Assembly: GCA_029863175.1 (NCBI GenBank)
Contig: JAOTVX010000018.1
Location: 1 to 62,724, forward strand
DNA length: 62,724 bases
Direction: 5' to 3'
From: Betaproteobacteria bacterium
Lineage (GTDB): Bacteria > Pseudomonadota > Gammaproteobacteria > Burkholderiales > SG8-41
Within the stretch, counting starts at the first letter, position 1, and every line of letters begins with the position of its first letter. The translations under genes were made by a program, and so were the position numbers. Below are positions 18,019-26,779 of this stretch, in pieces. Under the pieces are notes generated by a model that was not told the DNA's origin, made no database searches, and saw only the letters and a list, made by a program, of their open reading frames with translations.

Positions 18019-18930
18019 TTACAGTTCAGCGTTTACCGATAACCGTTCACCCGTCGTCGCGCGCAGCGAGTGCCACGACAAAAGCGCCAGGCTCGCGCCG
18101 ATCAGCAGCATACCCGCCGCCTCGGCGGCGGCCGGCCGCTCGCCGAGCTGCAGGCGCGCGAAGAGCACGCTGAGCACCGGCACCGCCATGATCGAGAGTC
18201 CTGCAACGCCCGCCGGAAGCCGGCGCAGGATGAAGAGCCACAGGAGCCAGCCTGCGACGCTGCCGGCCAGCGTGCAGTACACGAGCATCAGCCAAAAGTA
18301 CGGTGTCCACTCGATCGCGCGCGTCGGAACGCTCAATGCGATGACCGTCAGGACAACACCGCCCATCAGCATCTGCCATGCCGTGAGCGCGAGCAGGTCA
18401 GCCTGCAGCTCATTGCGCCATTTCTTCGCAAGGACCGCGCTGATTGCCCACGAGAGTGCCGTGGCGAGCGCCAGCAGCTTCGATACGGAAGTGCCAGCAA
18501 GCTGCCATGGCTCGAGAACGAGCAGCAAACCCGCAGCTGCGAGTGCGGTCGCGGGCCGCTGCAGCCCGCGCAGCCGCTCACCCAACAGCGGCCACGCGAT
18601 GAGCAGCGTCCAAAAGGGAAGCGTGTAAACGAGAACGGCCGTCTTGCCGGCTGCGCCGGTGTAGAGCGCCCACGCGGCGAGCGCATTGAATCCGGCTGTC
18701 TGGAACAGGCCGAAGATGAAAGTGCGTCCCGGCGCCCGCAGTCGCAAGGGTTTCTTCAGCCATAACATCGCGCCAAAAATCAGTAGCGAGCCCGCCATCG
18801 CGCGGAGCGCGGAAAGATCGAACGGATCGGCGAAGCGCACGGCTTCCTTCATCGCGACCCAGTTGTAGCTCCATATAAGCGACAGCAGGATGAGCGCTGC
18901 GATGCCGCTGCGCGAAGAGGAGATGGGCAT
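18019..18930 (-). CDS. EamA-family (DMT) exporter
   Basis: 303 residues with about ten hydrophobic helices arranged as two tandem EamA domains (about residues 10-140 and 155-290). The first domain starts with LILLSLIWSYNWVAMKEAV, typical of the RhaT/YdcZ-like drug/metabolite transporters. It probably exports amino acids or related metabolites; the substrate is unknown. Its 3' side abuts word repeats. Confidence 0.88.
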   Translation of the reverse strand: MPISSSRSGIAALILLSLIWSYNWVAMKEAVRFADPFDLSALRAMAGSLLIFGAMLWLKKPLRLRAPGRTFIFGLFQTAGFNALAAWALYTGAAGKTAVLVYTLPFWTLLIAWPLLGERLRGLQRPATALAAAGLLLVLEPWQLAGTSVSKLLALATALSWAISAVLAKKWRNELQADLLALTAWQMLMGGVVLTVIALSVPTRAIEWTPYFWLMLVYCTLAGSVAGWLLWLFILRRLPAGVAGLSIMAVPVLSVLFARLQLGERPAAAEAAGMLLIGASLALLSWHSLRATTGERLSVNAEL

Positions 18931-19029
18931 AACGACTCAGGATTTCCGATGCAGGATTCAGGAGGGCGCATTATGCGTCATCGCTGTTACTTTACAATAT
19001 CGCATCACCCATCACCCATCTCTCACCGT

Positions 19030-19483
19030 ATGATTCCCGAGATAATCACTGGTCATGACGGTGCCGCCTGGCGCATCGAGCTGAAGCGCCCGGATTGCGG
19101 CAACCTGGTCACCATGGAGATGGTCGCCGAGCTGCGGGAAGCATTCCGCGCGGTGCCTGCCCGAGATGGGCCGGGGTCTCCCGCCGACGCTGGCGATCGC
19201 GGCGCTGATGGACAAGGTAACGCCGCGCAGCCTACCTTATCTCGTCTATTCGACGGCCGGGGTGGATAGTCGAGCGGTGCTCAACATGGGGCTCGTGAGC
19301 CCGATTCTCCCGGATGACGAGCTCGACGGTCAGGGGGTGAAACTTGTCGAATCCATCGCTGCGCAGCCGGCTGATGCGGTGAAGGCGGTCAAGGTGTATC
19401 TCCGGTTCGCGCCGCACATGGAACCACGCGGGCGGGCCGACTTCACGGCAAGTCTCTTCGCCTCAGTCCTCTCTTCGAGGTAA
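19030..19483 (+). pseudogene. Enoyl-CoA hydratase/isomerase (crotonase) remnant
   Basis: Frame 1 starts MIPEIITGHDGAAWRIELKR and runs to about LREAFRA (19150), a crotonase N-terminus. The remainder appears in another frame from about 19166: GRGLPPTLAIAALMDKV to ADFTASLFASVLSSR (19483), a crotonase C-terminal half. The middle (about 90-110 codons), including the CoA/oxyanion-hole region, is missing and the frame is broken. The gene is therefore a deletion derivative and almost certainly non-functional. Confidence 0.75.
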
Positions 19484-19509
19484 TCTGCACCCATTTACTG
19501 TGATGTCGG

Positions 19510-19532
19510 GACGCGACGGTCCCCGTCGCGTC
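19510..19532. other. Perfect 10-bp hairpin before dnaE
   Basis: GACGCGACGG and CCGTCGCGTC flank TCC. No T-tract follows, so it is not a classic terminator. A weaker stem (TTTTCTC/GTGAGAAAA) lies at about 19554-19574, closer to dnaE. Confidence 0.5.
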
Positions 19533-19616
19533 GTTAGGGCGCGCGCTCGGAAATTTTCTCGTCCGTGAGAAAAAAAGCGATTAAAAAAGCGGTGGGCCCG
19601 GCGTAAAATAAATGGT

Positions 19617-22600
19617 ATGCGCGCGCCATCGTTCGTCCATCTGCGATTGCACAGTGAGTACTCGATCGTGGATGGCATCGCGCGTCTCGACGAAGCAGTG
19701 GAGGCGGCGGCCAAGGACGGCATGCCCGCACTCGCGCTCACCGATCTCGCCAACGTATTCGGCATGGTCAAATTCTATCAGGAAGCGCGTGCCCGCGGCG
19801 TCAAGCCTATCATCGGCTGCGACGTCTGGCTCGAGAACGAGGCCGACCGCGACAAACCCTTTCGCCTGCTGCTGCTCTGCCAGACGCACGCCGGCTACCT
19901 GCGGCTGACCGAGATCCTCACCCGCGCCTATCGCGCCAACCAGTACCGCGGCCGGGCCGAGCTCAGGAAGGACTGGTTCGTGGAGCTGGGAAGCGAAGGC
20001 CTGATTGCGCTCTCAGGTGCGCATTATGGAGACGTCGGGCAGTCGCTGATGATGGACAACATGCGGGTGGCGGAGCGCCTAGCGGGCGAATGGCGCGATC
20101 TCTTTCCCGACCGCTTCTATGTTGAGCTCCAGCGCCTGGGCAAAGGCGCCAGCGTGCTGGGCGCGTCGGGCGGAGCGATCGAGACACACGTACAGCGCGC
20201 GGTGCAGCTCGCCGCCGGCCTGAAGCTGCCGGTCGTGGCCACTCACCCGGTGCAGTTCGTGAGCCGCGAGGACTTCCGCGCGCACGAGGCGCGCGTGTGC
20301 ATTGCGCAGGGCTACATCCTGTCCGATCAGCGCCGTCCACGGATGTTTCATGCCGAGCAGTATTTCAGGACGCAAGCTGAGATGGCTGCCGCTTTCAGAG
20401 ACCTCCCGCAAGCGCTCGCGAACAGCGTCGAGATCGCCAAGCGCTGCAATCTCACTTTGACGCTCGGCAAGAGCCAGCTGCCGAAATTCCCCACGCCCGA
20501 GAACATGGGGCTCGACGATTACCTGCGCCAGTGCGCCCACGCGGGGCTCGACCAGCGGCTGGCTCAGCTCTTCGCCGACGAGGGCAAGCGGTCAGTCCAT
20601 GCCGCGCGCTACCGAGAGCGCCTCGAATTCGAGATCAAAACGATTCAGCAGATGGGATTTCCCGGCTATTTCCTGATCGTGGCCGACTTCATCAACTGGG
20701 CGAAGCAGAACGACGTGCCGGTCGGGCCGGGGCGGGGTTCGGGCGCAGGCTCGCTGGTGGCCTATGCGCTCGGTATCACGGACCTCGATCCGTTACGCTA
20801 CGACCTGCTGTTCGAGCGTTTCCTCAACCCCGAGCGTATCTCGATGCCGGACTTCGACATCGATTTTTGCCAGGACGGGCGCGACCGGGTGATCGAGTAC
20901 GTCAAGAGCAAGTATGGCGCCGACTGCGTCTCGCAAATAGCCACCTTCGGCACGATGGCAGCAAAGGCCGTGGTGCGCGACGTCGGGCGCGTGCTGGACC
21001 TCGGCTACAACTTCTGCGACCAGCTCGCCAAGCTCATCCCGTTCCAGCCTGGGCGCCACATCACGCTGGCGGATGCGCGCGAGATGGAGCCGCAGCTCGC
21101 GGAGCGCGAGCGCAACGAGGAGGAAGTGCGCGAGCTCCTGGCGCTGGCGGAAACGCTCGAAGGACTGACGCGCAACGTCGGTATGCACGCCGGCGGCGTG
21201 CTGATTGCACCAGGCAAGCTGACCGACTTCTGCCCGCTCTACGCCGCCGACGGCTCGGACAGCGTGGTCTCGCAGTTCGACATGAAGGACGTCGAGGCCG
21301 TCGGGCTGGTGAAGTTCGACTTCCTCGGGCTCACGACGCTGACGGTGCTCGACTGGACGCTGAGACACATCAACGCGGAAAGCAAAGCCAAGAGTGCAGA
21401 GCGGAATGGCGACGCAGCTGCTGGCAACTCATCACTCATCACTCATCACCCATCACTGGATCTTTCGTCGATCCCGCTCGACGACCCCGCTACCTACCGC
21501 CTATTTGCCTCGGGGGACACGACGGCGATCTTCCAGTTTGAATCGCGCGGGATGCGGGATCTCTTGAGGCGCGCCAGGCCAGACCGTTTCGAGGACCTTA
21601 TAGCGCTCGTTGCGCTCTACCGGCCCGGGCCGATGGACCTCATCCCTGATTTCGTGGACCGCAAGCACGGGCGGCAGCGCGTCGAGTACCACGACCCCCG
21701 GCTCGAGCCGATTCTCGGGCCCACCTACGGCGTGATGGTGTATCAAGAGCAGGTAATGAAGATCGCGCAGCTGATCGGCGGCTACACGCTGGGTGCCGCT
21801 GATCTCCTGCGGCGCGCGATGGGCAAGAAGCTGCCCGAGGAGATGGCGCAGCACCGGGGGATTTTCGTTGCCGGCGCGGCGAAAAACGGGCTAAGCGAGC
21901 GCAAGGCGAACGAGCTTTTCAGTTTGATCGAGAAATTCGCAGGCTACGGGTTCAACAAGTCGCACGCCGCAGCCTACGCGCTGGTCGCGTATCAGACTGC
22001 GTATTTCAAAGCCCATTACCCGGCGGCGTTCGCGGCAGCTAACATGTCGGCGGTGGCGGATGACACCGACAAGGTGCAGCTTTTCGCGCTCGACGCGCGC
22101 GCGCACGGCATCGAGGTCCTCGCGCCCGATATTAACCAGTCCCATCTTCGGTTCGAGCCTGTGGGCGAAAAGACCGTTCGCTACGGGCTCGGCGGCATCA
22201 AGGGCACGGGAGAGGCGGCGATCAACTCTATCCTCGAGGCGCGGAAGGAAGGGCCGTTTGTCGACCTCTTCGACTTCTGCCGGCGCGTTGACAAGCGGCT
22301 CGTGAATCGCCGGGTGATCGAGTCATTGATTCGGGCGGGCGCCTTCGATTCACTGAATGACCACCGTGCCAGCCTGATGGCCACGGTTGGCATCGCACTC
22401 GAAGGCGCGGAGCAGGCGAGCCGCACGGCGCACCAGGTGAGCTTGTTTGGCGATTTCGCGGATGCGGCAGCACCGACGGTCCTCGTCGATGTGCCGGACT
22501 GGACCGAGAAGGAGCGGCTGCAGAACGAGAAGCTTGCGCTCGGGTTCTATTTCAGCGGCCATCTCTTCGACATTTACAGCGGTGAGGTGCGCCGTTTCAT

Positions 22601-23195
22601 CCACCTGCGGCTGGCTGACCTGGGCAACGCGGGAGGGGACCACGCCGGGCGCAGCCACTGGGTAGCGGGCATCGTGCTCGGCTCGCGCGTGCAGACGACG
22701 GCGAGCGGGCGCATGGGCGTCATCCAGCTCGCCGACGATTCCGGGCGCTTCGAGATCGTGGCCTTCCGCGAGGTGTTCGAGAAGCACCGTCACAAGCTGC
22801 GCGAGGACGAGCTGCTGGTGCTGGAGGTGCGGCTGCGGGCCCCGCGCATGCGCGCGACGAACGGAGAAGGCGACGCCGGCCAGGACTATGGCGTGCGCAT
22901 CGAGGCGATCAACGTCCTCGATCTCGCCGAGGCGCGCAACCGGTTTGCGCGGGCGGTGCGCCTGATCTGCAATGGAGAATCCTCCGGCGGAAAGCTGCGC
23001 GAGCTCCTGACGCCGTATCGCAGCGGCCCATGCCCGGTCTCGGTCGTCTACTCGAGCCGCGCGGCAACGTGCGAGATCGGACTCGGCGCAAACTGGTGCG
23101 TTAACCTTCACGACGACCTGATCCGCTCTTTGGGCGATTGGTTGAGTCCTGAGAACGTGACGATCCTCTACCAGGACGCCCGCACGCAAAATTAG
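19617..23195 (+). CDS. dnaE: DNA polymerase III alpha subunit
   Basis: 1192 residues (E. coli 1160). The PHP domain opens with FVHLRLHSEYSIVDG. The palm has PDFDIDF (near 411-417; two catalytic Asp) and GLVKFDFLGL (third Asp near 568). The fingers have GRGSGAGSLVAYALG upstream. A helix-hairpin-helix region and an OB fold (WVAGIVLGSRVQTT...) end the protein. It is the replicative polymerase, DnaE1-type. Odd: residues about 585-615, just after the third Asp, hold a low-complexity insert ([20 protein letters not shown]) encoded by an intergenic-type repeat, still in frame. The frame is otherwise intact. Confidence 0.97.
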   Translation: MRAPSFVHLRLHSEYSIVDGIARLDEAVEAAAKDGMPALALTDLANVFGMVKFYQEARARGVKPIIGCDVWLENEADRDKPFRLLLLCQTHAGYLRLTEILTRAYRANQYRGRAELRKDWFVELGSEGLIALSGAHYGDVGQSLMMDNMRVAERLAGEWRDLFPDRFYVELQRLGKGASVLGASGGAIETHVQRAVQLAAGLKLPVVATHPVQFVSREDFRAHEARVCIAQGYILSDQRRPRMFHAEQYFRTQAEMAAAFRDLPQALANSVEIAKRCNLTLTLGKSQLPKFPTPENMGLDDYLRQCAHAGLDQRLAQLFADEGKRSVHAARYRERLEFEIKTIQQMGFPGYFLIVADFINWAKQNDVPVGPGRGSGAGSLVAYALGITDLDPLRYDLLFERFLNPERISMPDFDIDFCQDGRDRVIEYVKSKYGADCVSQIATFGTMAAKAVVRDVGRVLDLGYNFCDQLAKLIPFQPGRHITLADAREMEPQLAERERNEEEVRELLALAETLEGLTRNVGMHAGGVLIAPGKLTDFCPLYAADGSDSVVSQFDMKDVEAVGLVKFDFLGLTTLTVLDWTLRHINAESKAKSAERNGDAAAGNSSLITHHPSLDLSSIPLDDPATYRLFASGDTTAIFQFESRGMRDLLRRARPDRFEDLIALVALYRPGPMDLIPDFVDRKHGRQRVEYHDPRLEPILGPTYGVMVYQEQVMKIAQLIGGYTLGAADLLRRAMGKKLPEEMAQHRGIFVAGAAKNGLSERKANELFSLIEKFAGYGFNKSHAAAYALVAYQTAYFKAHYPAAFAAANMSAVADDTDKVQLFALDARAHGIEVLAPDINQSHLRFEPVGEKTVRYGLGGIKGTGEAAINSILEARKEGPFVDLFDFCRRVDKRLVNRRVIESLIRAGAFDSLNDHRASLMATVGIALEGAEQASRTAHQVSLFGDFADAAAPTVLVDVPDWTEKERLQNEKLALGFYFSGHLFDIYSGEVRRFIHLRLADLGNAGGDHAGRSHWVAGIVLGSRVQTTASGRMGVIQLADDSGRFEIVAFREVFEKHRHKLREDELLVLEVRLRAPRMRATNGEGDAGQDYGVRIEAINVLDLAEARNRFARAVRLICNGESSGGKLRELLTPYRSGPCPVSVVYSSRAATCEIGLGANWCVNLHDDLIRSLGDWLSPENVTILYQDARTQN
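21389..21459. repeat. Word element inside dnaE
   Basis: AGAGTGCAGAGC, a short centre, then ACTCATCACTCATCACTCATC and CCCATCAC. The same two words in the same order flank the centre of the trpB-trpA intergenic element. Here they lie in frame in dnaE and encode about 25 residues in the loop between GLTTLTVLDWTLRHIN and DLSSIPLDDPATYRLF. Confidence 0.8.
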
Positions 23196-23208
23196 TGAGT
23201 CGTAATTC

Positions 23209-23991
23209 GTGATTCTTGATTCGAGAGATCCTTTAGGTAAGTGCTCGGCGCGCGCTGTGGTAGATCACGGCTCACGACTTACAACGTACCGCCCGTTGGC
23301 GGCAGCAGGGGCTTTGGTGTTCTGTCTTGCCGCCGGCTTTGCGTGGGCGGGGGAAGCCGAGTGGAGGAAGCTGCAGGAGCAGGCGCAGGTTTCTTTTCAG
23401 CGCGGCGATCTCGGGCAGGCCGAGCGTTTCGCGCGCGAAGCGCTGCGCGAGGCGGATTCCTCGCTCGGGGCATACCACCGCGGCACGGACGAGAGCCTGA
23501 ATATATTGTCACTCGCGCTGCGCATGGGCAAGAAGCCGCGCGATGCGTTGCCGTTCGCTCAGCGCCTGGTAGCGGTCCGGACGAGGCGCTACGGTCCTGA
23601 GCACACCGAGACGGCCATTGCACTCCACAATAACGCCGAGATCTTGATCGCGCTGAACGAGTTCGCCGCCGCCGAGGAAGCGCAGCGCGCGTCGGTCGAT
23701 ATCTTCAACGCGAAGTTAGGCCCGAAGCATTTCAACACCGCCGCCGGCCTGCACAACCTGGGGGCGATCCGGCTCAAACAGGAGCGCTACCCGGAGGCCG
23801 AGGACTACCTGCGCCGTGCGCTGGCCGCCAAGGAGCAGGCCCTCGAGCCCGGGCATCTCAGCATCGCGCACACGCTGGATAATCTCTCGGTCGCGCTCAA
23901 CTCCCAGGGCAAAAGCGATGAGGCGCAGAAGTACCGGCGTCGCGCAAATGCCATTCGGCAGGCGGCCCGCCGGCCGCCTGGAAACAAGTGA
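23209..23991 (+). CDS. Tetratricopeptide-repeat protein, probably exported
   Basis: Up to 260 residues. A hydrophobic segment (LAAAGALVFCLAAGFAWAG) looks like a signal peptide. At least three TPR units of about 42 residues follow (ALREADSS..., ALHNNAEILIALNEFAAAEE, GLHNLGAIRLKQERYPEAED, HTLDNLSVALNSQGKSDEAQ), of the TPR_10/TPR_12 kind with long linkers. The start is uncertain: the GTG at 23209 lies in word repeats, and a later start near 23257-23300 would place the signal peptide first. Its stop codon merges with a GGTGATGA element. TPRs mediate protein binding; the partner is unknown. Confidence 0.75.
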   Translation: MILDSRDPLGKCSARAVVDHGSRLTTYRPLAAAGALVFCLAAGFAWAGEAEWRKLQEQAQVSFQRGDLGQAERFAREALREADSSLGAYHRGTDESLNILSLALRMGKKPRDALPFAQRLVAVRTRRYGPEHTETAIALHNNAEILIALNEFAAAEEAQRASVDIFNAKLGPKHFNTAAGLHNLGAIRLKQERYPEAEDYLRRALAAKEQALEPGHLSIAHTLDNLSVALNSQGKSDEAQKYRRRANAIRQAARRPPGNK

Positions 23992-24118
23992 TGAGAGATG
24001 GTGATGAATAATGGTGATTTAAGAGCGTCCTGTCTGGCGCATCACCACTTCCTATCACCAGTTCCCATCACCAGTTCCCATCACCAGTTCCCATCACCAG
24101 TAATCATCACTCGTTTTA
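23992..24118. repeat. Inverted GGTGATGA / TCATCACC element
   Basis: The left arm (GTGATGAGAGATGGTGATG) starts at the TPR gene's stop codon. The right arm has seven ATCACC-type words, four of them near-identical 14-base units (CACCAGTTCCCATC). The centre is TTTAAGAGCGTCCTGTCTGG. The convergent acylphosphatase gene ends 16 bases beyond it. Confidence 0.85.
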
Positions 24119-24133
24119 GCAACGCCCCACGGG

Positions 24134-24436
24134 CTATTCCGTAGGCAGAGTGTCGAAGTTGTCGAACTGACCCTCGGCGTCTGACACCCTAATCTGTGTC
24201 ACCCTGGCGGATCGCGGACCACGCCTGGCCAGGGCAATTATCGCTGCAACGTCGTCGGGGCTGCCTTGCACCACGGCTTCCACGCTGCCATCTGTGCGGT
24301 TACGTACCCAACCGGTGATGCCGAGCGTACGGGCCCTGCGCTGCATGAAGTAGCGAAAGCCGACACCTTGCACGCGACCCTCGATTTGCAGTCGCTTTGT
24401 GGTAGGCCCCATTGGTTGCTGTGTTTCGGCACCCAT
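24134..24436 (-). CDS. acyP: Acylphosphatase
   Basis: 100 residues. The phosphate-binding loop GRVQGVGFR contains the catalytic Arg, and the catalytic Asn is in GWVRNRTDGSVEAVVQG; both define acylphosphatase, which hydrolyses carboxyl-phosphate bonds such as acetyl or carbamoyl phosphate. The N-terminus may begin at the second Met (MGPTTKRLQIEGRV). It is divergent from the short DsrE-like gene across a 40-base gap containing a palindrome. Confidence 0.93.
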   Translation of the reverse strand: MGAETQQPMGPTTKRLQIEGRVQGVGFRYFMQRRARTLGITGWVRNRTDGSVEAVVQGSPDDVAAIIALARRGPRSARVTQIRVSDAEGQFDNFDTLPTE

Positions 24437-24453
24437 CAGATTATTGGATCATA

Positions 24454-24472
24454 CGATAAACTTGTTTTATCG
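24454..24472. promoter_or_regulatory. Palindrome in the acyP / DsrE-like divergent gap
   Basis: CGATAAA and TTTATCG are perfect 7-base inverted arms around CTTGT. The site lies in an AT-rich island between two divergent starts, in a GC-rich genome, and ends four bases before the ATG at 24477. It could be an operator for a dimeric regulator; none is encoded next to it. Confidence 0.4.
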
Positions 24473-24476
24473 AATA

Positions 24477-24668
24477 ATGGACTCGATCGTGGGCAATCGC
24501 ATCGAGGAGACGCTCAAGTCTGGCGCCCATGTTTATGCCTGCCAAAACACCATGCGCGGCAGAAAGCTCTCGAAGGATGACATGCTTTCCCGGATCGAGT
24601 ATGTCCGCGCCGGTGTGATCGAAATCATCAACAAGCAGAAGGAGGGCTGGGCGGTCATTCGTCCCTGA
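24477..24668 (+). CDS. Short DsrE-like protein (C-terminal half only)
   Basis: 63 residues, starting MDSIVGNRIEETLKSGAHVY. The segment CQNTMRGRKLSKDDML and the ending VRAGVIEIINKQKEGWAVIRP match the C-terminal half of DsrE/DsrF-like proteins, including the conserved Cys. The N-terminal half (beta-alpha unit) is absent and no upstream frame supplies it, so it is a truncated paralogue of the next gene or a mini-protein. A perfect terminator follows, so it may still be transcribed. Confidence 0.55.
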   Translation: MDSIVGNRIEETLKSGAHVYACQNTMRGRKLSKDDMLSRIEYVRAGVIEIINKQKEGWAVIRP

Positions 24669-24688
24669 CGGCTCTAGGTTCGCGGTGT

Positions 24689-24718
24689 GAAAGGCGGCGC
24701 AGGCCGCCTTTCTTTTTT
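24689..24718 (+). terminator. Rho-independent terminator
   Basis: The 10-bp stem GAAAGGCGGC / GCCGCCTTTC has a four-base loop and is followed by six T residues. It closes the short DsrE-like gene 20 bases after its stop. Confidence 0.9.
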
Positions 24719-24852
24719 GCGTTTTCGCGCGTCCACCGCGGCACAACGCCCCAGATCACATTGGTGCCGCACCGTTGCGCAGCGCGGCAAAGTGGCCTAA
24801 CGTCTTTGGTGACGGGAAGCGCGCGAATTGACCCGTACCAAAGGAGGGCGAT

Positions 24853-25317
24853 ATGAAAGCAGGCAGGATGCGCTTTGGCGTGCTGGCTTTATTGATCGTG
24901 GCGGTTGGGCTTACGGGAACTCTCTTGGCGGCGGCCGCGTCGGACATCAAGAGCCCGATCGGTCCGGACAAGGTGGTCTATCACATCAGCAACACCGAGG
25001 AGCAGACGAAGCTCGCGCTTCAGTACATCCGCAACCACTTGGAGGTCAACCCAAAAGCGCAAATCGTGGTAGTGACTCACGCGCTGGGGGTCGATTTTCT
25101 GGTGGAAGGCGCACGGGACAAAAACGGCAACCCTTACAACGTCCCGGTCGAGGATCTCGATTTTCGGGGCGTGCAGTTCCTGGTCTGCGGAATCACGCTG
25201 CGAGAACGAAAAATGAAGCAGTCGCAGTTCATTCCCGAAGCGAAGTTCGTGCCCTCGGGCGTCGCCGAGATCACCCGGCTGCAGCAGCGCGAGGGCTACG
25301 CCTACCTTAGGCCCTAA
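24853..25317 (+). CDS. Exported DsrE-family protein
   Basis: 154 residues. An N-terminal hydrophobic segment (FGVLALLIVAVGLTGTLLAAAA) suggests export or membrane anchoring. The DsrE-like domain follows: KVVYHISNTEEQTKLALQYI, a central VVVTHALGVDFL strand, the Cys of LVCGITLRERKM and the end GVAEITRLQQREGYAYLRP. DsrE proteins take part in sulfur relay, but most of this periplasmic subfamily is uncharacterised. A strong site (AAAGGAGG) sits five bases before the ATG. Confidence 0.85.
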   Translation: MKAGRMRFGVLALLIVAVGLTGTLLAAAASDIKSPIGPDKVVYHISNTEEQTKLALQYIRNHLEVNPKAQIVVVTHALGVDFLVEGARDKNGNPYNVPVEDLDFRGVQFLVCGITLRERKMKQSQFIPEAKFVPSGVAEITRLQQREGYAYLRP

Positions 25318-25359
25318 CGGCGTTGGATCGCGATACGAAAGCGCGGCTCGAAAGACAGT

Positions 25360-25503
25360 GACCCGTGACCTGTGACCAGGAACTGGTGATGAGTATTGGT
25401 GATGAGAGATGGTGATGATGAGTGGTGATGTACGAAGTTGTAGGCGTTTTTCATCACCAATTCGGATCACCATTTTTCATCACCATTAGTCATCACTTCT
25501 TTC
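25360..25503. repeat. Inverted GGTGATGA / TCATCACC element
   Basis: A short lead of GTGACCCGTGACCTGTGACC words is followed by four GGTGATG words (about 25384-25428), a centre TACGAAGTTGTAGGCG, then four ATCACC/ATCACT words to about 25498. The remaining 70 bases to the kinase stop show GGCGTCCATCGGCGGC and no gene. Confidence 0.8.
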
Positions 25504-25573
25504 GCATTATCGGCGTCCATCGGCGGCTGCATTCTGCGTTTTTGAGATGTTTTCTATTTGTCACTCACCCCTT

Positions 25574-26767
25574 TCAGGCGAAGACGATGAAGGCGCCCAC
25601 CACGGCCGCGCTAATCACGCTGGCGGTGAAGATAAGCTTGTCCCACCGGCTCCAGCCGGGGCCCACCCCCCCGGGAAACCCCTGCTGGCCCAGTTTGGTC
25701 GGCTTTGTCGTCGAGGAAGTTGCGAACTCGCCGCTGATGCCGGATTGGATCACGAGACGCGAGGTCGCCGCCATCGAATCGAAGGCCTTCGAGATGCCCA
25801 GCGTCGGCGCCGGCTCGAGCACCTTGGATTCCTCGTCGGAGCGTCGCGTTTGCGGGGCGGTGAGAATCAGAAGGTCGATAGCCGATTCGGGCTCGAAGCT
25901 CGGCTGTCCCGGCTTGAGCGCCAGGCCGGAGGACGCCCGGGCCGGGACTTGCTGCCGGCACTCGCGCAGATCGCTCGCCATCTCGCGCGCGCTGGCGTAA
26001 CGGTCCCCCGGCGACTTGGCGAGGGCCTTGGCGATAATGAAGTCGAGCATTTCCGGCGCATCCCGGTTGACCGAGCTCGGAGGCGGCGGCACGAAATTGA
26101 GGATCTGGAACATGATCGCGCTCACGTCCTGGCCTGTGAACGGCGGCTTGCCCGTGACCATTTCGTAGAGAATCACGCCGAGCGAGAAGATGTCCGAGCG
26201 CGGCTCGGCGCGCTTGCCGACCACCTGCTCCGGCGACATGTAGCGCGGCGAGCCCAGCACGACCCCTGTCTGGGTGCGAACCTCGGAGGTGCGCATACGC
26301 GCAATGCCGAAGTCAGTGATCTTTACCAGGCCGTCATGCACGATCATGAGATTCGCCGGCTTGATGTCGCGGTGGACGACGTCGTGGTCGTGGGCGTAGC
26401 CGAGACCCTCGGCGGCCTGGGCAGCAATGTCGATTGCTTGCCCGACACGAAGCGCCTTGCCTTGCGCCATAATGGACCGGAGCTCGTTGCCCGCGAGGAG
26501 CTCCATGGCCATGTAGGCGACGGTCCCGCTCTTGCCGATGTCGTAAATGGTGACGATGTTGGGATGGTTCAGCCCCCCCGCGGCGCGCGCTTCCTGATAG
26601 AACCGCGCTTCGTAGTCCTCGACTTCGTCGCGGTCAAGGTCCATGTTGACGGTCTTGATCGCGACTGTGCGATTGAGCATCGGGTCGCGGGCCCGGTAGA
26701 CGGTGCCCATCGCGCCCTTGCCGAGTTCTGCGACGACTTCGTAGCGACCGAATTTGCGCGCTTCCAT
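25574..26767 (-). CDS. Hanks-type Ser/Thr protein kinase, C-terminally membrane-anchored
   Basis: 397 residues. Kinase domain about 8-270: glycine loop LGKGAMGTVY (15-24), Lys38 in VAIK, HRDIKPAN (132-139), DFG (152-154), activation segment GVVLGSPRYMSPEQ. A linker of about 100 residues and one terminal helix (KLIFTASVISAAVVGAFIVF) follow, with nothing beyond the membrane, so unlike PknB it has no external sensor. It is the last gene of an operon with a TssQ-like lipoprotein (12-base gap) and a class III cyclase; it may phosphorylate proteins in response to the cyclase product or envelope state (inference). Confidence 0.93.
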   Translation of the reverse strand: MEARKFGRYEVVAELGKGAMGTVYRARDPMLNRTVAIKTVNMDLDRDEVEDYEARFYQEARAAGGLNHPNIVTIYDIGKSGTVAYMAMELLAGNELRSIMAQGKALRVGQAIDIAAQAAEGLGYAHDHDVVHRDIKPANLMIVHDGLVKITDFGIARMRTSEVRTQTGVVLGSPRYMSPEQVVGKRAEPRSDIFSLGVILYEMVTGKPPFTGQDVSAIMFQILNFVPPPPSSVNRDAPEMLDFIIAKALAKSPGDRYASAREMASDLRECRQQVPARASSGLALKPGQPSFEPESAIDLLILTAPQTRRSDEESKVLEPAPTLGISKAFDSMAATSRLVIQSGISGEFATSSTTKPTKLGQQGFPGGVGPGWSRWDKLIFTASVISAAVVGAFIVFA

Positions 26768-26779
26768 TGCGACCGTGCT

